64,000 nt of DNA from Pseudomonas sp. H9. Its GTDB lineage: Bacteria; Pseudomonadota; Gammaproteobacteria; Pseudomonadales; Pseudomonadaceae. This document shows, one piece after another, positions 36,753 to 45,695 of the stretch. A program made the translations under genes and the position numbers. Numbering within the stretch: the stretch's first letter is position 1; every line of letters starts with the position of its first letter. Under the pieces are notes generated by a model, which saw only the letters and a program-made list of their open reading frames with translations, was not told the origin of the DNA and searched no databases. The stretch covers positions 62,001 to 126,000 of the forward strand of contig NZ_SMOK01000022.1 in the NCBI RefSeq assembly GCF_004353925.1. The letters are read 5' to 3'.

Positions 36753-36766
36753 AACGCTTGAGCGTT
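36753..36766. promoter_or_regulatory. Palindrome upstream of gnd-zwf
   Basis: AACGCT-TG-AGCGTT is a perfect 6-bp inverted repeat 31 bases before the gnd start, in the position of a core-promoter operator. It is not a clear HexR or PtxS site. GGGGAG follows as the gnd ribosome site. Confidence 0.4.
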
Positions 36767-36797
36767 CAGTTTTTAACAGTCAGGGGAGCATCGGCAC

Positions 36798-37781
36798 ATG
36801 CAACTGGGAATCGTGGGGCTGGGCCGCATGGGCGGCAATATTGCACGGCGTTTGATGCGCGGTGGCCATAGCACGGTAGTGCACGATCGTGATCACGGCG
36901 CGGTAAAAACCCTGGAAGCCGAGGGTGCCAATGGCGCACATGACCTGGGCGCCTTGGTGGCCAAACTGAAAAAACCGCGTGCGGTGTGGGTGATGCTGCC
37001 GGCAGGCGAGGCGACCGAACACACCATCACCCAACTGGCCGATCTGCTGGACGCCGACGACGTGATCATCGACGGTGGCAACACCTTCTACAAGGACGAC
37101 ATCCGCCGTGCCGGAGAGTTGGCCAAGCGTCAGTTGCACTACATCGATGTGGGTACCTCGGGCGGTGTCTGGGGCCTGGAGCGCGGCTACTGCATGATGA
37201 TCGGTGGCGAAAAAAACGTGGTTGAGCGGCTCGACCCACTGTTTGCCACGCTGGCGCCGGGGGTTGGCAACATTCCACGCACCCGTGGGCGTCAGGGGCC
37301 GGCAGGGCGTGCTGAACAGGGCTATATCCATGCAGGCCCGGCGGGCGCCGGGCACTACGTGAAGATGATCCATAACGGCATTGAATACGGCCTGATGCAG
37401 GCTTACGCCGAAGGCTTCGACATTCTCAAGAGCAAAGGCAGCGAGGCCTTGCCCGCAGAGCAACGCTTTGACCTGGATGTGGCCGAGATTGCCGAGGTAT
37501 GGCGGCGTGGCAGCGTAGTCACCTCGTGGCTGCTGGACCTGACTGCCGACGCTCTGGTGGCCGACCCGCAGCTGGGTGGCTACAGCGGCTCGGTAGCCGA
37601 CAGTGGCGAAGGGCGCTGGACCATCGATGCCGCCGTCGAGCAGGCGGTGCCGGTACCGGTGTTGTCCAGTGCCTTGTTTGCGCGCTTTCGCTCGCGTCAA
37701 CAGCAGGGCACCTATGCCGACCGCATGCTGTCGGCGATGCGCTTCGGTTTTGGCGGCCACGTTGAGAAGAAAGCCGAATGA
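36798..37781 (+). CDS. gnd: 6-phosphogluconate dehydrogenase, decarboxylating (short form)
   Basis: A 327-residue enzyme converting 6-phosphogluconate to ribulose 5-phosphate and CO2 in the oxidative pentose phosphate pathway. It has the Rossmann motif GIVGLGRMGGNIARRL, the VDVGTSGGVWG-type substrate loop (here IDVGTSGGVWGLERG) and the catalytic HYVKMIHNGIEYGLMQ helix. The short length is typical of the GndA/YqeC-like class that often prefers NAD, unlike the ~470-residue NADP form. The stop overlaps the zwf start (ATGA), so both oxidative steps are made together. Confidence 0.94.
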   Translation: MQLGIVGLGRMGGNIARRLMRGGHSTVVHDRDHGAVKTLEAEGANGAHDLGALVAKLKKPRAVWVMLPAGEATEHTITQLADLLDADDVIIDGGNTFYKDDIRRAGELAKRQLHYIDVGTSGGVWGLERGYCMMIGGEKNVVERLDPLFATLAPGVGNIPRTRGRQGPAGRAEQGYIHAGPAGAGHYVKMIHNGIEYGLMQAYAEGFDILKSKGSEALPAEQRFDLDVAEIAEVWRRGSVVTSWLLDLTADALVADPQLGGYSGSVADSGEGRWTIDAAVEQAVPVPVLSSALFARFRSRQQQGTYADRMLSAMRFGFGGHVEKKAE

Positions 37782-39280
37782 GCAAACCGCAAATCGACGC
37801 GGCACCGCCGTGCACACTGTTTTTGTTTGGCGCCAGCGGCGACCTGGTCAAGCGCCTGTTGATGCCGGCGCTGTACAACCTGAGCCGCGATGGGCTGCTG
37901 GATAAACACCTGCGTATTGTCGGGGTGGACCACAATCCGCTCAGCAACGCTGAATTCGTCGAGCGCCTGCATGCGTTCATGCAAGAGCGCGATAAAGCCA
38001 GCCAGGGTGCGCAGTGCCTGGATGAAAAACTCTGGGGCCGATTGGCCAAGCGCATCGGTTATCAGAGGGGCGACTTCCTCGATGAGGCGACCTATCAAGC
38101 GATTGCCCAACAGATTGCCAAGAACCCCAGTGCCAACGCGGTGTTCTACCTGGCCATCTCGCCACGCTTCTTCAGCGAAGTGGTTCAGCGCCTTGGCGCT
38201 GCCGGGCTGCTCGATGAAAGCCGAGGCTTTCGCCGTGTGGTGGTAGAAAAGCCCTTCGGCCACGACCTGGCCAGTGCCGAAGCGCTCAACGCCTGCCTGC
38301 TGAAAGTCATGAGCGAAAAGCAGATCTACCGGATCGACCACTACCTGGGCAAGGAGACGGTGCAGAACATTCTGGTCAGCCGCTTCTCTAACGGCATTTT
38401 CGAAGCGTTCTGGAACAACCATTACATTGACCATGTGCAGATCACTGCGGCTGAAACCGTCGGTGTCGAAACCCGTGGTGCCTTCTACGATGGCACCGGG
38501 GCGCTGCGCGATATGGTGCCGAACCATCTGTTCCAGTTGCTGGCGATGGTGGCGATGGAGCCGCCCGCTGCCTTCGGTGCGGATGCGGTGCGCAGTGAAA
38601 AAGCCAAGGTCATTGGTGCCATCCGCCCCTGGTCTAAAAACATGGCCCTGAAAAATTCGGTGCGCGGCCAGTACACCGCCGGTAAGCAGGGGCGCAAGCA
38701 ACTGCCGGGGTACCGCGAAGAACCGCGGGTCGATCCGCAGAGCCAGACCGAAACCTATGTAGCCTTGAAGGTCATGATCGACAACTGGCGTTGGGTGGGA
38801 GTGCCGTTCTACCTGCGTACTGGCAAGCGCATGAGTCAGCGCGACACTGAGATCGCCATCTGTTTCAAGCCAGCGCCTTATGCGCAGTTTCGTGATACCG
38901 AGGTCGAGCGGCTGCAGCCCAACTACTTGCGTATCCAGATCCAGCCTAACGAAGGCATGGCCTTTGACCTGCAGGCCAAACGCCCGGGGCAGGCGTTGAT
39001 CATGGAGAACATCGAGCTGGGCTTCGCCTACAAGGATTTCTTCGAAATGCGCCCGTCCACGGGCTACGAAACCTTGATCTATGACTGCCTGACCGGCGAT
39101 CAGACCCTGTTCCAGCGTGCCGACAACATCGAGAACGGCTGGCGCGCGGTGCAGCCGTTTCTCGATGCCTGGAAGGATGCGGGGGAAGTGCAGCCTTATG
39201 CGGCCGGTGAGGATGGGCCAGTGGCGGCTGACGAACTGCTGAGCCGCGACCGGCGGGTGTGGCATCCGATCGGGAAGTGA
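37778..39280 (+). CDS. zwf: Glucose-6-phosphate 1-dehydrogenase
   Basis: A 500-residue enzyme oxidising glucose 6-phosphate to 6-phosphogluconolactone. It shows the dinucleotide-binding LFLFGASGDLVKRLLMPAL opening, the VVVEKPFGHDL block and the active-site signature RIDHYLGKETVQN. Pseudomonads carry several zwf copies; pairing with a short gnd and not with pgl-eda suggests this is the isoform outside the Entner-Doudoroff cluster. It overlaps gnd by four bases and ends just before a REP pair. Confidence 0.95.
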   Translation: MSKPQIDAAPPCTLFLFGASGDLVKRLLMPALYNLSRDGLLDKHLRIVGVDHNPLSNAEFVERLHAFMQERDKASQGAQCLDEKLWGRLAKRIGYQRGDFLDEATYQAIAQQIAKNPSANAVFYLAISPRFFSEVVQRLGAAGLLDESRGFRRVVVEKPFGHDLASAEALNACLLKVMSEKQIYRIDHYLGKETVQNILVSRFSNGIFEAFWNNHYIDHVQITAAETVGVETRGAFYDGTGALRDMVPNHLFQLLAMVAMEPPAAFGADAVRSEKAKVIGAIRPWSKNMALKNSVRGQYTAGKQGRKQLPGYREEPRVDPQSQTETYVALKVMIDNWRWVGVPFYLRTGKRMSQRDTEIAICFKPAPYAQFRDTEVERLQPNYLRIQIQPNEGMAFDLQAKRPGQALIMENIELGFAYKDFFEMRPSTGYETLIYDCLTGDQTLFQRADNIENGWRAVQPFLDAWKDAGEVQPYAAGEDGPVAADELLSRDRRVWHPIGK

Positions 39281-39289
39281 GGTTCGCCG

Positions 39290-39360
39290 GTAGGAGCGGG
39301 CTTGCCCCGCGATGCGATGTGACTGATCAATCGCTATCGCGGGGCAAGCCCGCTCCTACC
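39290..39360. repeat. REP pair (inverted) between zwf and nhaB
   Basis: GTAGGAGCGGGCTTGCCCCG and its reverse complement flank a 29-base spacer. The pair fills the space between the two convergent genes and may act as their common terminator. Confidence 0.85.
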
Positions 39361-39367
39361 TGGGTTC

Positions 39368-40870
39368 TTACAGCCAGTAGGTCACTGCCCACCAGCCAAG
39401 GCCACCCATGACCACGGTGTAAGGCAGGGCCATCCACACCATGCGCCCGTACGACAGGCGAATCAGCGGGGCAATCGCCGAAGTCAGCAGGAACAGAAAC
39501 GCTGCCTGGCCATTCGGGGTGGCGACGCTCGGCAAGTTGGTACCGGTGTTGATCGCCACGGCCAGGGTTTCGAAATGTTCACGGCTCATATGGCCGTTGA
39601 GAAACGCTTGTTTAACCTCGGTGATGTAGATGGTGGCAACGAAAACGTTGTCACTGATAGCCGACAGCAAGCCGTTGGCAATGAACAGCATGCCCGGTTG
39701 CTGGTCTGCTGGCAGCGAAAGTACCCACTGGATCAGCGGGGTAAACAGTTGTTGGTCATGGATCACCGCCACAATCGCAAAGAACACCACCAACAGCGCA
39801 GTGAACGGCATGGCGTCCTGGAATGCACGGCCCAGGCGATGTTCGTCGGTGATGCCGGTAAACGAGGTGATCAGGACGATCACCAACAAGCCGATCAGGC
39901 CCACTTCGGCAATGTGCAGACCGAGGCTGATGATCAGGATCAGCGCGGCAACACCTTGTACCAGCAGTGCTGCGCGTTGTTGTGAGGTGCGCTGGGCATC
40001 GTCTTCGGCCGCATAGGCTGCCAGTACCTGGCGTACGTTGTCTGGCAGCAAGGTGCCGTAACCGAACCAGCGCAGCTTTTCCAGCGATACGCAGGTCACC
40101 AGCCCGGCGACCAGCACTGGCAGCGACACAGGGGCAACCTTGAGGAAGAAGTCGCCGAAGTGCCAGCCCATCTCATGGCCGATCAGCAGGTTTTGCGGCT
40201 CGCCAACCAAGGTGCACACACCACCCAAGGCGGTGCCGACCGCGCCATGCATCAGCAGGCTGCGCAGGAAGGCGCGGAACTGTTGCAGGTCGTCGCGTTG
40301 CTGCTGGGCGATGTCCTGATCGCTGTCCAGGTTCGACTCTTCCCGCGGGTTGGCGCCCGAGGCGACCCGGTGGTACACCGAATAGAAGCCCACCGCTGCA
40401 CTGATGATCACCGCGGTTACAGTCAACGCATCGAGAAACGCCGAGAGAAACGCGCAGAGGAAACAGAACAGCAAGGCCAGCAGGGCTTTCGAGCGCACCC
40501 CGAGGAGAATGCGCGAGAACACGAACAGCAGCAGGTCCTTCATGAAGTAGATCCCGGCAACCATGAACATCAGCAGCAGGATCACCGGAAAGTTGTGCTG
40601 CAACTCGCCGTACAGCGCCTCGGGCGTGGTCATGCGCAGTACCAGGGCCTCGGCAACCAACAGTCCACCGGGCATCAATGGGTAGCACTTGAGGGCCATG
40701 CCTAAGGTAAAGATGAACTCGATCACCAGTACCCAACCGGCGACCACCGGACCCAGGGTGAACAGCAGGACAGGGTTGAGCACCAGGAACAGGCACAGGG
40801 TGGCCTTGTACCAGCGGGGCGACTGTCCGAGGAAGTTGTGGGCCAGGGCGCCGGCCAGAGAGCGGGGCAT
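39368..40870 (-). CDS. nhaB: Na+/H+ antiporter NhaB
   Basis: A 500-residue polytopic inner-membrane antiporter that exports sodium in exchange for protons. The NhaB family is recognised from NFLGQSPRWYKATL near the start, the SAFLDALTVTAVII helix, GGVCTLVGEPQNLLIG and INTGTNLPSVATPNGQAAFL near the C-terminus. The length is normal for the family. It is convergent with zwf; the 159 bases between it and the next gene hold the divergent promoters. Confidence 0.95.
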   Translation of the reverse strand: MPRSLAGALAHNFLGQSPRWYKATLCLFLVLNPVLLFTLGPVVAGWVLVIEFIFTLGMALKCYPLMPGGLLVAEALVLRMTTPEALYGELQHNFPVILLLMFMVAGIYFMKDLLLFVFSRILLGVRSKALLALLFCFLCAFLSAFLDALTVTAVIISAAVGFYSVYHRVASGANPREESNLDSDQDIAQQQRDDLQQFRAFLRSLLMHGAVGTALGGVCTLVGEPQNLLIGHEMGWHFGDFFLKVAPVSLPVLVAGLVTCVSLEKLRWFGYGTLLPDNVRQVLAAYAAEDDAQRTSQQRAALLVQGVAALILIISLGLHIAEVGLIGLLVIVLITSFTGITDEHRLGRAFQDAMPFTALLVVFFAIVAVIHDQQLFTPLIQWVLSLPADQQPGMLFIANGLLSAISDNVFVATIYITEVKQAFLNGHMSREHFETLAVAINTGTNLPSVATPNGQAAFLFLLTSAIAPLIRLSYGRMVWMALPYTVVMGGLGWWAVTYWL

Positions 40871-41029
40871 GAAAGTGTTTCCTAATAATTCTACAGGTGC
40901 GCACGGTGCCGGATACGGGCGGTCAGATCAAGGTAAAAGTCCCGGTTTTGGCACAAGCACGGCCTTGGTCGTACATCACGCCTTGATATAGTCGCGCAAC
41001 TGCCCCCGACCCTCTCAAGGAACGCAATT

Positions 41030-41872
41030 GTGAGCGACTACCAAGCACACGAAGTCGAAACGACCGCCTATGAGGCATTCAAGGTCGAGCTGAAGAACAG
41101 CATCGCCCACATTCAGATCAATCGCCCGGAAAAATACAACGCCATGAACGCGGCGTTCTGGAGCGAGATTGTCGATATCTTCAAGTGGATCGACGACACC
41201 GACGCAGTACGCGCGGTGGTGATCAGCGGAGCGGGCAAGCACTTTTCCGCCGGTATCGACCTGATGCTGCTGGCCTCGGTGGCTAATGAACTGGGCAAAG
41301 ATGTCGGCCGTAATGCCCGTCTGCTGCGCCGCACCATTCTGCGCATGCAAGCCTCGTTCAATGCCGTAGACAATTGCCGCAAGCCGGTGCTGGCGGCCAT
41401 CCAGGGGTATTGCATCGGCGGCGCAATCGACCTGGTCTCGGCCTGTGATATGCGTTATTGCAGCACCGACGCGCAGTTCTCGATCAAGGAAATCGACATG
41501 GGCATGGCGGCCGATGTCGGCACCTTGCAGCGTCTGCCGCGGATCATCGGCGATGGCATCATGCGTGAGCTGGCCTACACCGGCCGCACCGTTGAAGCCC
41601 AAGAAGCGCAGCGCATCGGTCTGGTTAACCGGGTCTACGACACCCACGAGGCTTTGCTCGAAGGAGTCTTTGCCATTGCCGCCGAAATTGCGGGAAAATC
41701 CCCGATTGCCGTGGCCGGAACCAAGGAAATGCTCAGCTATATGCGCGATCACCGTATCGACGATGGCCTGGAGTACATTGCTACCTGGAACGCTGCCATG
41801 CTGCAATCCACCGATCTGCGGGTGGCCGTGGCTGCCCATATGAGCAAACAGAAACCCGAGTTCGCCGACTGA
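41030..41872 (+). CDS. Enoyl-CoA hydratase/isomerase family protein, dienoyl-CoA isomerase-like
   Basis: A 280-residue crotonase-fold enzyme. The oxyanion-hole segments are HFSAGIDL and AIQGYCIGGAIDL. The segment IKEIDMGMAADVGTLQRLP matches the active-site region of delta(3,5)-delta(2,4)-dienoyl-CoA isomerases, including the acidic residues that set them apart from hydratases. Such enzymes handle unsaturated fatty acids with odd-numbered double bonds. The start is a GTG 14 bases after an AAGGAA-like site. nudC follows after 33 bases on the same strand. Confidence 0.85.
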   Translation: MSDYQAHEVETTAYEAFKVELKNSIAHIQINRPEKYNAMNAAFWSEIVDIFKWIDDTDAVRAVVISGAGKHFSAGIDLMLLASVANELGKDVGRNARLLRRTILRMQASFNAVDNCRKPVLAAIQGYCIGGAIDLVSACDMRYCSTDAQFSIKEIDMGMAADVGTLQRLPRIIGDGIMRELAYTGRTVEAQEAQRIGLVNRVYDTHEALLEGVFAIAAEIAGKSPIAVAGTKEMLSYMRDHRIDDGLEYIATWNAAMLQSTDLRVAVAAHMSKQKPEFAD

Positions 41873-41905
41873 TTGCAGCGGCGGGCCCGCGCAAGGAACC
41901 GGAAC

Positions 41906-42736
41906 ATGGCTGTGCGTTGGACCACCGCGGTACTGGACACTCAATTGGCTGGCGGCTTGGCAGTCGCCCGCTGCAGTGAAGGCTTTCTGGTCGATGCCAA
42001 CGGCGCGTTGTTCCCACGCGATTGGCTCAAGCGCCAGGAGCTGGATGTCATGTTCGAGCATGGCATCGGCCATTTTGACGGGCAGCCGGTGTACTTGCTC
42101 GAACTCAGGCAGCCGCAGTCACTGCCTGGCTGTAGCTGGCGTGGCTTGCGCCAGTTCATGCTCGAAGGTGACTTCGACACTTACAAGATCCTCGGCTACG
42201 CCGCGCAGATCGCCACCTGGGCCCGTGAGCACCGGTTCTGCGGCAGCTGCGGCCAGCCGATGACGCAAATCCAATGGGAGCGGGCGATGTACTGCCAGCC
42301 CTGTGATCTGCGCAGTTACCCGCGCATCTCGCCAAGCATGATCGTGCTGATCACCCGCGGTGACGAAGTTCTCCTGGCCCGTTCGCCGCGCTTCGTCACC
42401 GGGGTGTACAGCACCCTGGCAGGCTTTGCCGAGCCCGGTGAGTCCGCCGAAGATTGCCTGGTGCGCGAGGTGCGCGAAGAAGTGGCTGTCGAGGTGAAGA
42501 ACATCCAGTACGTCGGCAGCCAGTGCTGGCCGTTTCCACACTCGATGATGCTCGGTTTCCATGCCGAGTACGCCGGTGGCGAGATTGTCATGCAACCGGA
42601 CGAGATCGAGGATGCGCAGTGGTTCCGGGTCGACGCGCTGCCGCCGTTGCCAGCGGGGCGCTCGATCGCCCGGTACCTGATCGATCTCTATGTGGCGCGG
42701 CGTTTAGGCCTGGCCGAACCAGTGCTGCCACGCTAG
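41906..42736 (+). CDS. nudC: NADH pyrophosphatase / RNA deNADding Nudix hydrolase NudC
   Basis: A 276-residue Nudix enzyme that splits NADH to NMNH and AMP and removes NAD caps from RNA. It carries the zinc ribbon CGSCGQPM...YCQPC, the Nudix box GFAEPGESAEDCLVREVREE and the NADH-specificity motif SQCWPFPHS (usually SQPWPFPxS, so the Pro is Cys here). The ATG at 41906 has AAGGAACC upstream. Its last 33 bases overlap the 3' end of the convergent TSUP gene. Confidence 0.94.
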   Translation: MAVRWTTAVLDTQLAGGLAVARCSEGFLVDANGALFPRDWLKRQELDVMFEHGIGHFDGQPVYLLELRQPQSLPGCSWRGLRQFMLEGDFDTYKILGYAAQIATWAREHRFCGSCGQPMTQIQWERAMYCQPCDLRSYPRISPSMIVLITRGDEVLLARSPRFVTGVYSTLAGFAEPGESAEDCLVREVREEVAVEVKNIQYVGSQCWPFPHSMMLGFHAEYAGGEIVMQPDEIEDAQWFRVDALPPLPAGRSIARYLIDLYVARRLGLAEPVLPR

Positions 42737-43483
42737 GCGTACGGTCAGCGCCAGCACCACGGTGATAAACACCGGGCGGATGAACTTGCTACCACCGCTG
42801 ATGGCGGTGCGCGCGCCAAAGAAGGCGCCGACCATCAGCGCTGAGCCCATGGACAATCCCACCAGCCAGTCGACCTGGCCGGAAAAGATGAACACCGACA
42901 AGGCCGCCGCGTTGCTGACGAAGTTCATGCTGCGCGCCACGCCGCTGGCCTTGACCAGGTCGATGGGGTAGAGCAACAAGGTACTGACGGTCCAGAACGC
43001 GCCGGTACCGGGGCCGGCCACGCCATCGTAGAAGCCCAGCGTCAGGCTTTGAGGCAGTTGCCATTTCTTCTTTATCGGTGCATCGGCATCCAGCGGCGCC
43101 TTGGGCGTACCGCCGAACAGCAGGTAAACGCCGCAAAGGAAGACGATCACCGGCAGCATTTTGTTCAGCCATTCAGCCGGCAGGTAATGGGCAACCACTG
43201 CACCGATCAGGGCGCCGATGAAGGTGCCGATCAAGGCGTGGCGCCACTGTTTGGGGTGGAACAACTTGCGTCGGTAGTAGGTGAAGCTGGCGGTCGCCGA
43301 GCCGAAGGTCGAGCTGAGTTTGTTGGTGCCCAGCACCAGGTGCGGCGGCATACCGGCGGTCAGCAGGGCAGGGGTGGTCAACAAGCCGCCACCGCCAGCG
43401 ATGGCGTCAATGAATCCGGCTACGAAGGCGACGGCGGCAAGAATGGCGAGGGTGGTCAGGTCTACGCTAAGTTCGAAAGGCAT
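42704..43483 (-). CDS. TSUP-family (TauE/SafE) membrane transporter
   Basis: A 259-residue inner-membrane protein with about eight helices in two repeats. The family hallmark GFIDAIAGGGGLLTTPALL appears in the N-terminal half and GFYDGVAGPGTGAFW in the second. TSUP proteins export sulfite, sulfonates or related organic anions; the substrate here is not evident. The 3' end overlaps nudC by 33 bases on the other strand. Confidence 0.88.
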   Translation of the reverse strand: MPFELSVDLTTLAILAAVAFVAGFIDAIAGGGGLLTTPALLTAGMPPHLVLGTNKLSSTFGSATASFTYYRRKLFHPKQWRHALIGTFIGALIGAVVAHYLPAEWLNKMLPVIVFLCGVYLLFGGTPKAPLDADAPIKKKWQLPQSLTLGFYDGVAGPGTGAFWTVSTLLLYPIDLVKASGVARSMNFVSNAAALSVFIFSGQVDWLVGLSMGSALMVGAFFGARTAISGGSKFIRPVFITVVLALTVRLAWQHWFGQA

Positions 43484-43583
43484 GGCATGGGCTTAATCGG
43501 GTGGGTGCAGAAGGAGCTGCGCCCGAGGCCCGGTATGGTAATAGAGTCGAGGTCCGGTGTCAGGGCCGGTTGGCGCTTTCGCG

Positions 43584-44270
43584 TCAGCCTGGCAATACGC
43601 CATGCAACACCAACCGGGTAATGCTCGCCACTGCACTGTCCAGGTCGGCATTCGCCGGTTTGCCGTGGTCGCTATCAGCGCTCAGTTGCGCAGTGAAATT
43701 TGCGTAGGCCTGGGTGGTCGCCCACAAGCTGATCAGGAAGTGCTTGGCATCGACGGCATTCAACTGGCGGTTATCGATCCAGTGCTGCAGACACGCCACA
43801 CCTTTCTGGATCTCACCCTGCAGGCGTTCGGTCTGCTCGGCAGGCAAGTGCCGGGCGCCGTGCATCATCTCTGCAACAAACACCCGTGCCGCCCAGGGCT
43901 GGCTGCGGATGATACTGAGTTTGGCGCGGATCAAGCGATCGACGGCCTCAAGTGGATCGCTGGCCGGGTTCAACTGGGCAAAGGCGTCCAAGTAGCATTG
44001 GGTCACGCTGTCAAGCACCTGTTGGTAGAGGTTTTCCTTGGACTGGAAGTAGTAGTTGACGTTGGCCTTTGGCAAACCGCTCAGCGCCGCTACTTCACTC
44101 AGGGTGGTGGCGGCAAATCCCTTGCGGGCAAACGACTTGGCTGCCATGCGCAGAATCAGCGCGCGATTGCGCCGCCCCGGCTCGTTGGCCTTCTTCTCCA
44201 CCTGGCAGTGTTCCGCACACGCTGCGCTGCCTGTCGTGCTCGCAGGTTCCTCGTACAGCATGTGTTCCAT
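43584..44270 (-). CDS. TetR-family transcriptional regulator
   Basis: A 228-residue repressor-type protein. Residues about 34-80 form the TetR HTH (ILRMAAKSFARKGFAATTLSEVAALSGLPKANVNYYFQSKENL). The C-terminal domain, with IIRSQPWAARVFVAEMMHGARHL, is like the RutR/YcdC group. An unusual 30-residue N-terminal tail contains two Cys and a His (ACAEHCQ). It sits between the TSUP gene and the divergent sco gene; a 12-bp palindrome lies 75 bases upstream. Confidence 0.87.
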   Translation of the reverse strand: MEHMLYEEPASTTGSAACAEHCQVEKKANEPGRRNRALILRMAAKSFARKGFAATTLSEVAALSGLPKANVNYYFQSKENLYQQVLDSVTQCYLDAFAQLNPASDPLEAVDRLIRAKLSIIRSQPWAARVFVAEMMHGARHLPAEQTERLQGEIQKGVACLQHWIDNRQLNAVDAKHFLISLWATTQAYANFTAQLSADSDHGKPANADLDSAVASITRLVLHGVLPG

Positions 44271-44344
44271 TGGCGATCTCGTCTGGGCAGATTAACAGCT
44301 TCGCAATATACAAAAATATATAGCGATAGCGGTAGTTTTCCGCA

Positions 44345-44356
44345 GCAGACGTCTGC
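44345..44356. promoter_or_regulatory. Palindromic candidate operator in the TetR/sco divergent region
   Basis: GCAGACGTCTGC is a perfect 12-bp palindrome, the size of a TetR-type half-site pair. The 268-base region 44271-44538 holds no gene; an AT-rich stretch (44300-44330) next to the palindrome is a probable promoter. Confidence 0.4.
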
Positions 44357-44538
44357 GCAGGCTTTAGGTCGAGGTTCTTGTCACATTCTGCGACAACGAG
44401 CCGCACCCCGAAAATAAAGGCTTACAGACGTACGGGGCGATAGAAGCTGGAACCTTGGCAGAGCGCCATGACAAAATGTCGCGCTTTCTCGACAGGCCTC
44501 GTGCGCGAGGCGTTACACCTTCCCCAAAGGATGGTTAC

Positions 44539-45150
44539 ATGACTGATTTACTGACCCGGCGCCAGATCATGGCCGGGATCAGCCTGCTGGGCCTCGGCGC
44601 TCTGGTAGGTTGCGACCCCCGCTCCGGTGGTGCGCTCGATTTCAAATACGGCAAAGACATGAGCAACAAGATCCTGGGCCGCTCCTTCAAGCTCAAGGAC
44701 ACCCAGGGCAACGTACGCACCTTGTCGAGCTTCTGGGGCACCATGCCGATGGTGTTCTTCGGTTTCACCCAGTGCCCGGCGGTCTGCCCGACCACTCTGG
44801 CCCGTGCGGCGCAGATCAAGAAGCTGATGGGCCGCGATGGCGGTTTCCTGCAGGTGGTGTTCATCAGCCTCGATCCGGAACGTGACACGCCTGAGGTGCT
44901 CGATGCCTACGTCAAGGCGTTCGACCCCTCGTTTGTGGCGCTGTCCGGCACCTTGGAAGAAACCGCCGCAGCGGCCAAGGAATTTGGTGTGTTCTACGAG
45001 AAGGTGCCCAGTGGCGACACTTACACCATCTCGCACACTTCGACCAGTTACGTCTTCGATTCCCGTGGCCAGTTGCGCCTCGGGTTGTCCCATTCACTGA
45101 CCGCTAAAGAGTGTACGGAAGACCTGCTCACGGTCATGGAGGTTTGCTGA
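44539..45150 (+). CDS. Sco1/SenC-type copper chaperone lipoprotein
   Basis: A 203-residue thioredoxin-fold protein for copper insertion into the CuA site of cytochrome oxidase or for periplasmic redox balance. The N-terminus carries a lipobox (GALVGC), so it is anchored in the membrane facing the periplasm. The copper-binding CXXXC is in FTQCPAVCPTT and the partner histidine in ISHTSTSYVFD. The ATG at 44539 has AAAGG upstream. The stop overlaps the start of the PCuAC gene (TGATG), a common Sco-PCuAC pair that hands copper on. Confidence 0.92.
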   Translation: MTDLLTRRQIMAGISLLGLGALVGCDPRSGGALDFKYGKDMSNKILGRSFKLKDTQGNVRTLSSFWGTMPMVFFGFTQCPAVCPTTLARAAQIKKLMGRDGGFLQVVFISLDPERDTPEVLDAYVKAFDPSFVALSGTLEETAAAAKEFGVFYEKVPSGDTYTISHTSTSYVFDSRGQLRLGLSHSLTAKECTEDLLTVMEVC

Positions 45151-45617
45151 TGTATATGTTCAAACGCACCCTGGCCGCTTTGGCCCTCATCGGCCTGGCG
45201 CTGCCTGCCGTTGCCGACACCACCGTCAGTGATGCCTGGGTTCGCGCCACTGTGCCGCACCAGCAGTCCACCGGTGCTTTCATGACCCTTACTGCCAGCA
45301 GCGACAGCAAGCTGGTGGACGTGCAGTCGCCCGTGGCCGAGATCGTCCAGGTGCACCAGATGACCATGGATAACGATGTCATGGGCATGAAGCAAGTTCA
45401 AAGCGTCGACCTGCCGGCGGGCAAGGCGGTCAGCCTTGATCCTAACGGTTATCACGTGATGCTGATGAAGCTCAAACAGCAGGTCAAGGAAGGCGAACAG
45501 GTACCCCTGACCCTGGTGATTGAAGACGGCAAAGGCCAGAAGCAGACCCTGGAAGTCAAAGCCCCCGTGCGCGCGCTGAACGCCGAGGCCATGCACGGCC
45601 ACGAGCACATGCACTGA
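45150..45617 (+). CDS. PCuAC-family periplasmic copper chaperone
   Basis: A 155-residue secreted protein (signal peptide LAALALIGLALPAVA). It has the Cu(I)-binding Met/His pattern of the PCuAC (DUF461) family: GAFMTL, VHQMTMDNDVMGM and YHVMLMKL, plus a His/Met-rich tail (MHGHEHMH). It is thought to carry copper to Sco and oxidase CuA. GGAGG lies 7 bases before the ATG and the gene overlaps sco by one base. Confidence 0.92.
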   Translation: MYMFKRTLAALALIGLALPAVADTTVSDAWVRATVPHQQSTGAFMTLTASSDSKLVDVQSPVAEIVQVHQMTMDNDVMGMKQVQSVDLPAGKAVSLDPNGYHVMLMKLKQQVKEGEQVPLTLVIEDGKGQKQTLEVKAPVRALNAEAMHGHEHMH

Positions 45618-45623
45618 CCGCCT

Positions 45624-45695
45624 GTAGGAGCGGGCTTGCCCCGCGATTGCGTTTTAACTGACAAAGCTCAATCGCGGGGCAAGCCCGCTCCTACC
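45624..45695. repeat. REP pair (inverted) between PCuAC and cytochrome b561 genes
   Basis: GTAGGAGCGGGCTTGCCCCG and its inverted partner surround a 28-base spacer. The right-hand copy supplies the TAG stop codon (45691-45693, minus strand) of the cytochrome b561 gene. Confidence 0.85.

Noticed and set aside
37712..39265. A 517-codon open frame opposite zwf
   Set aside because: Same explanation: complementary reading of zwf, with no ribosome site or domain.
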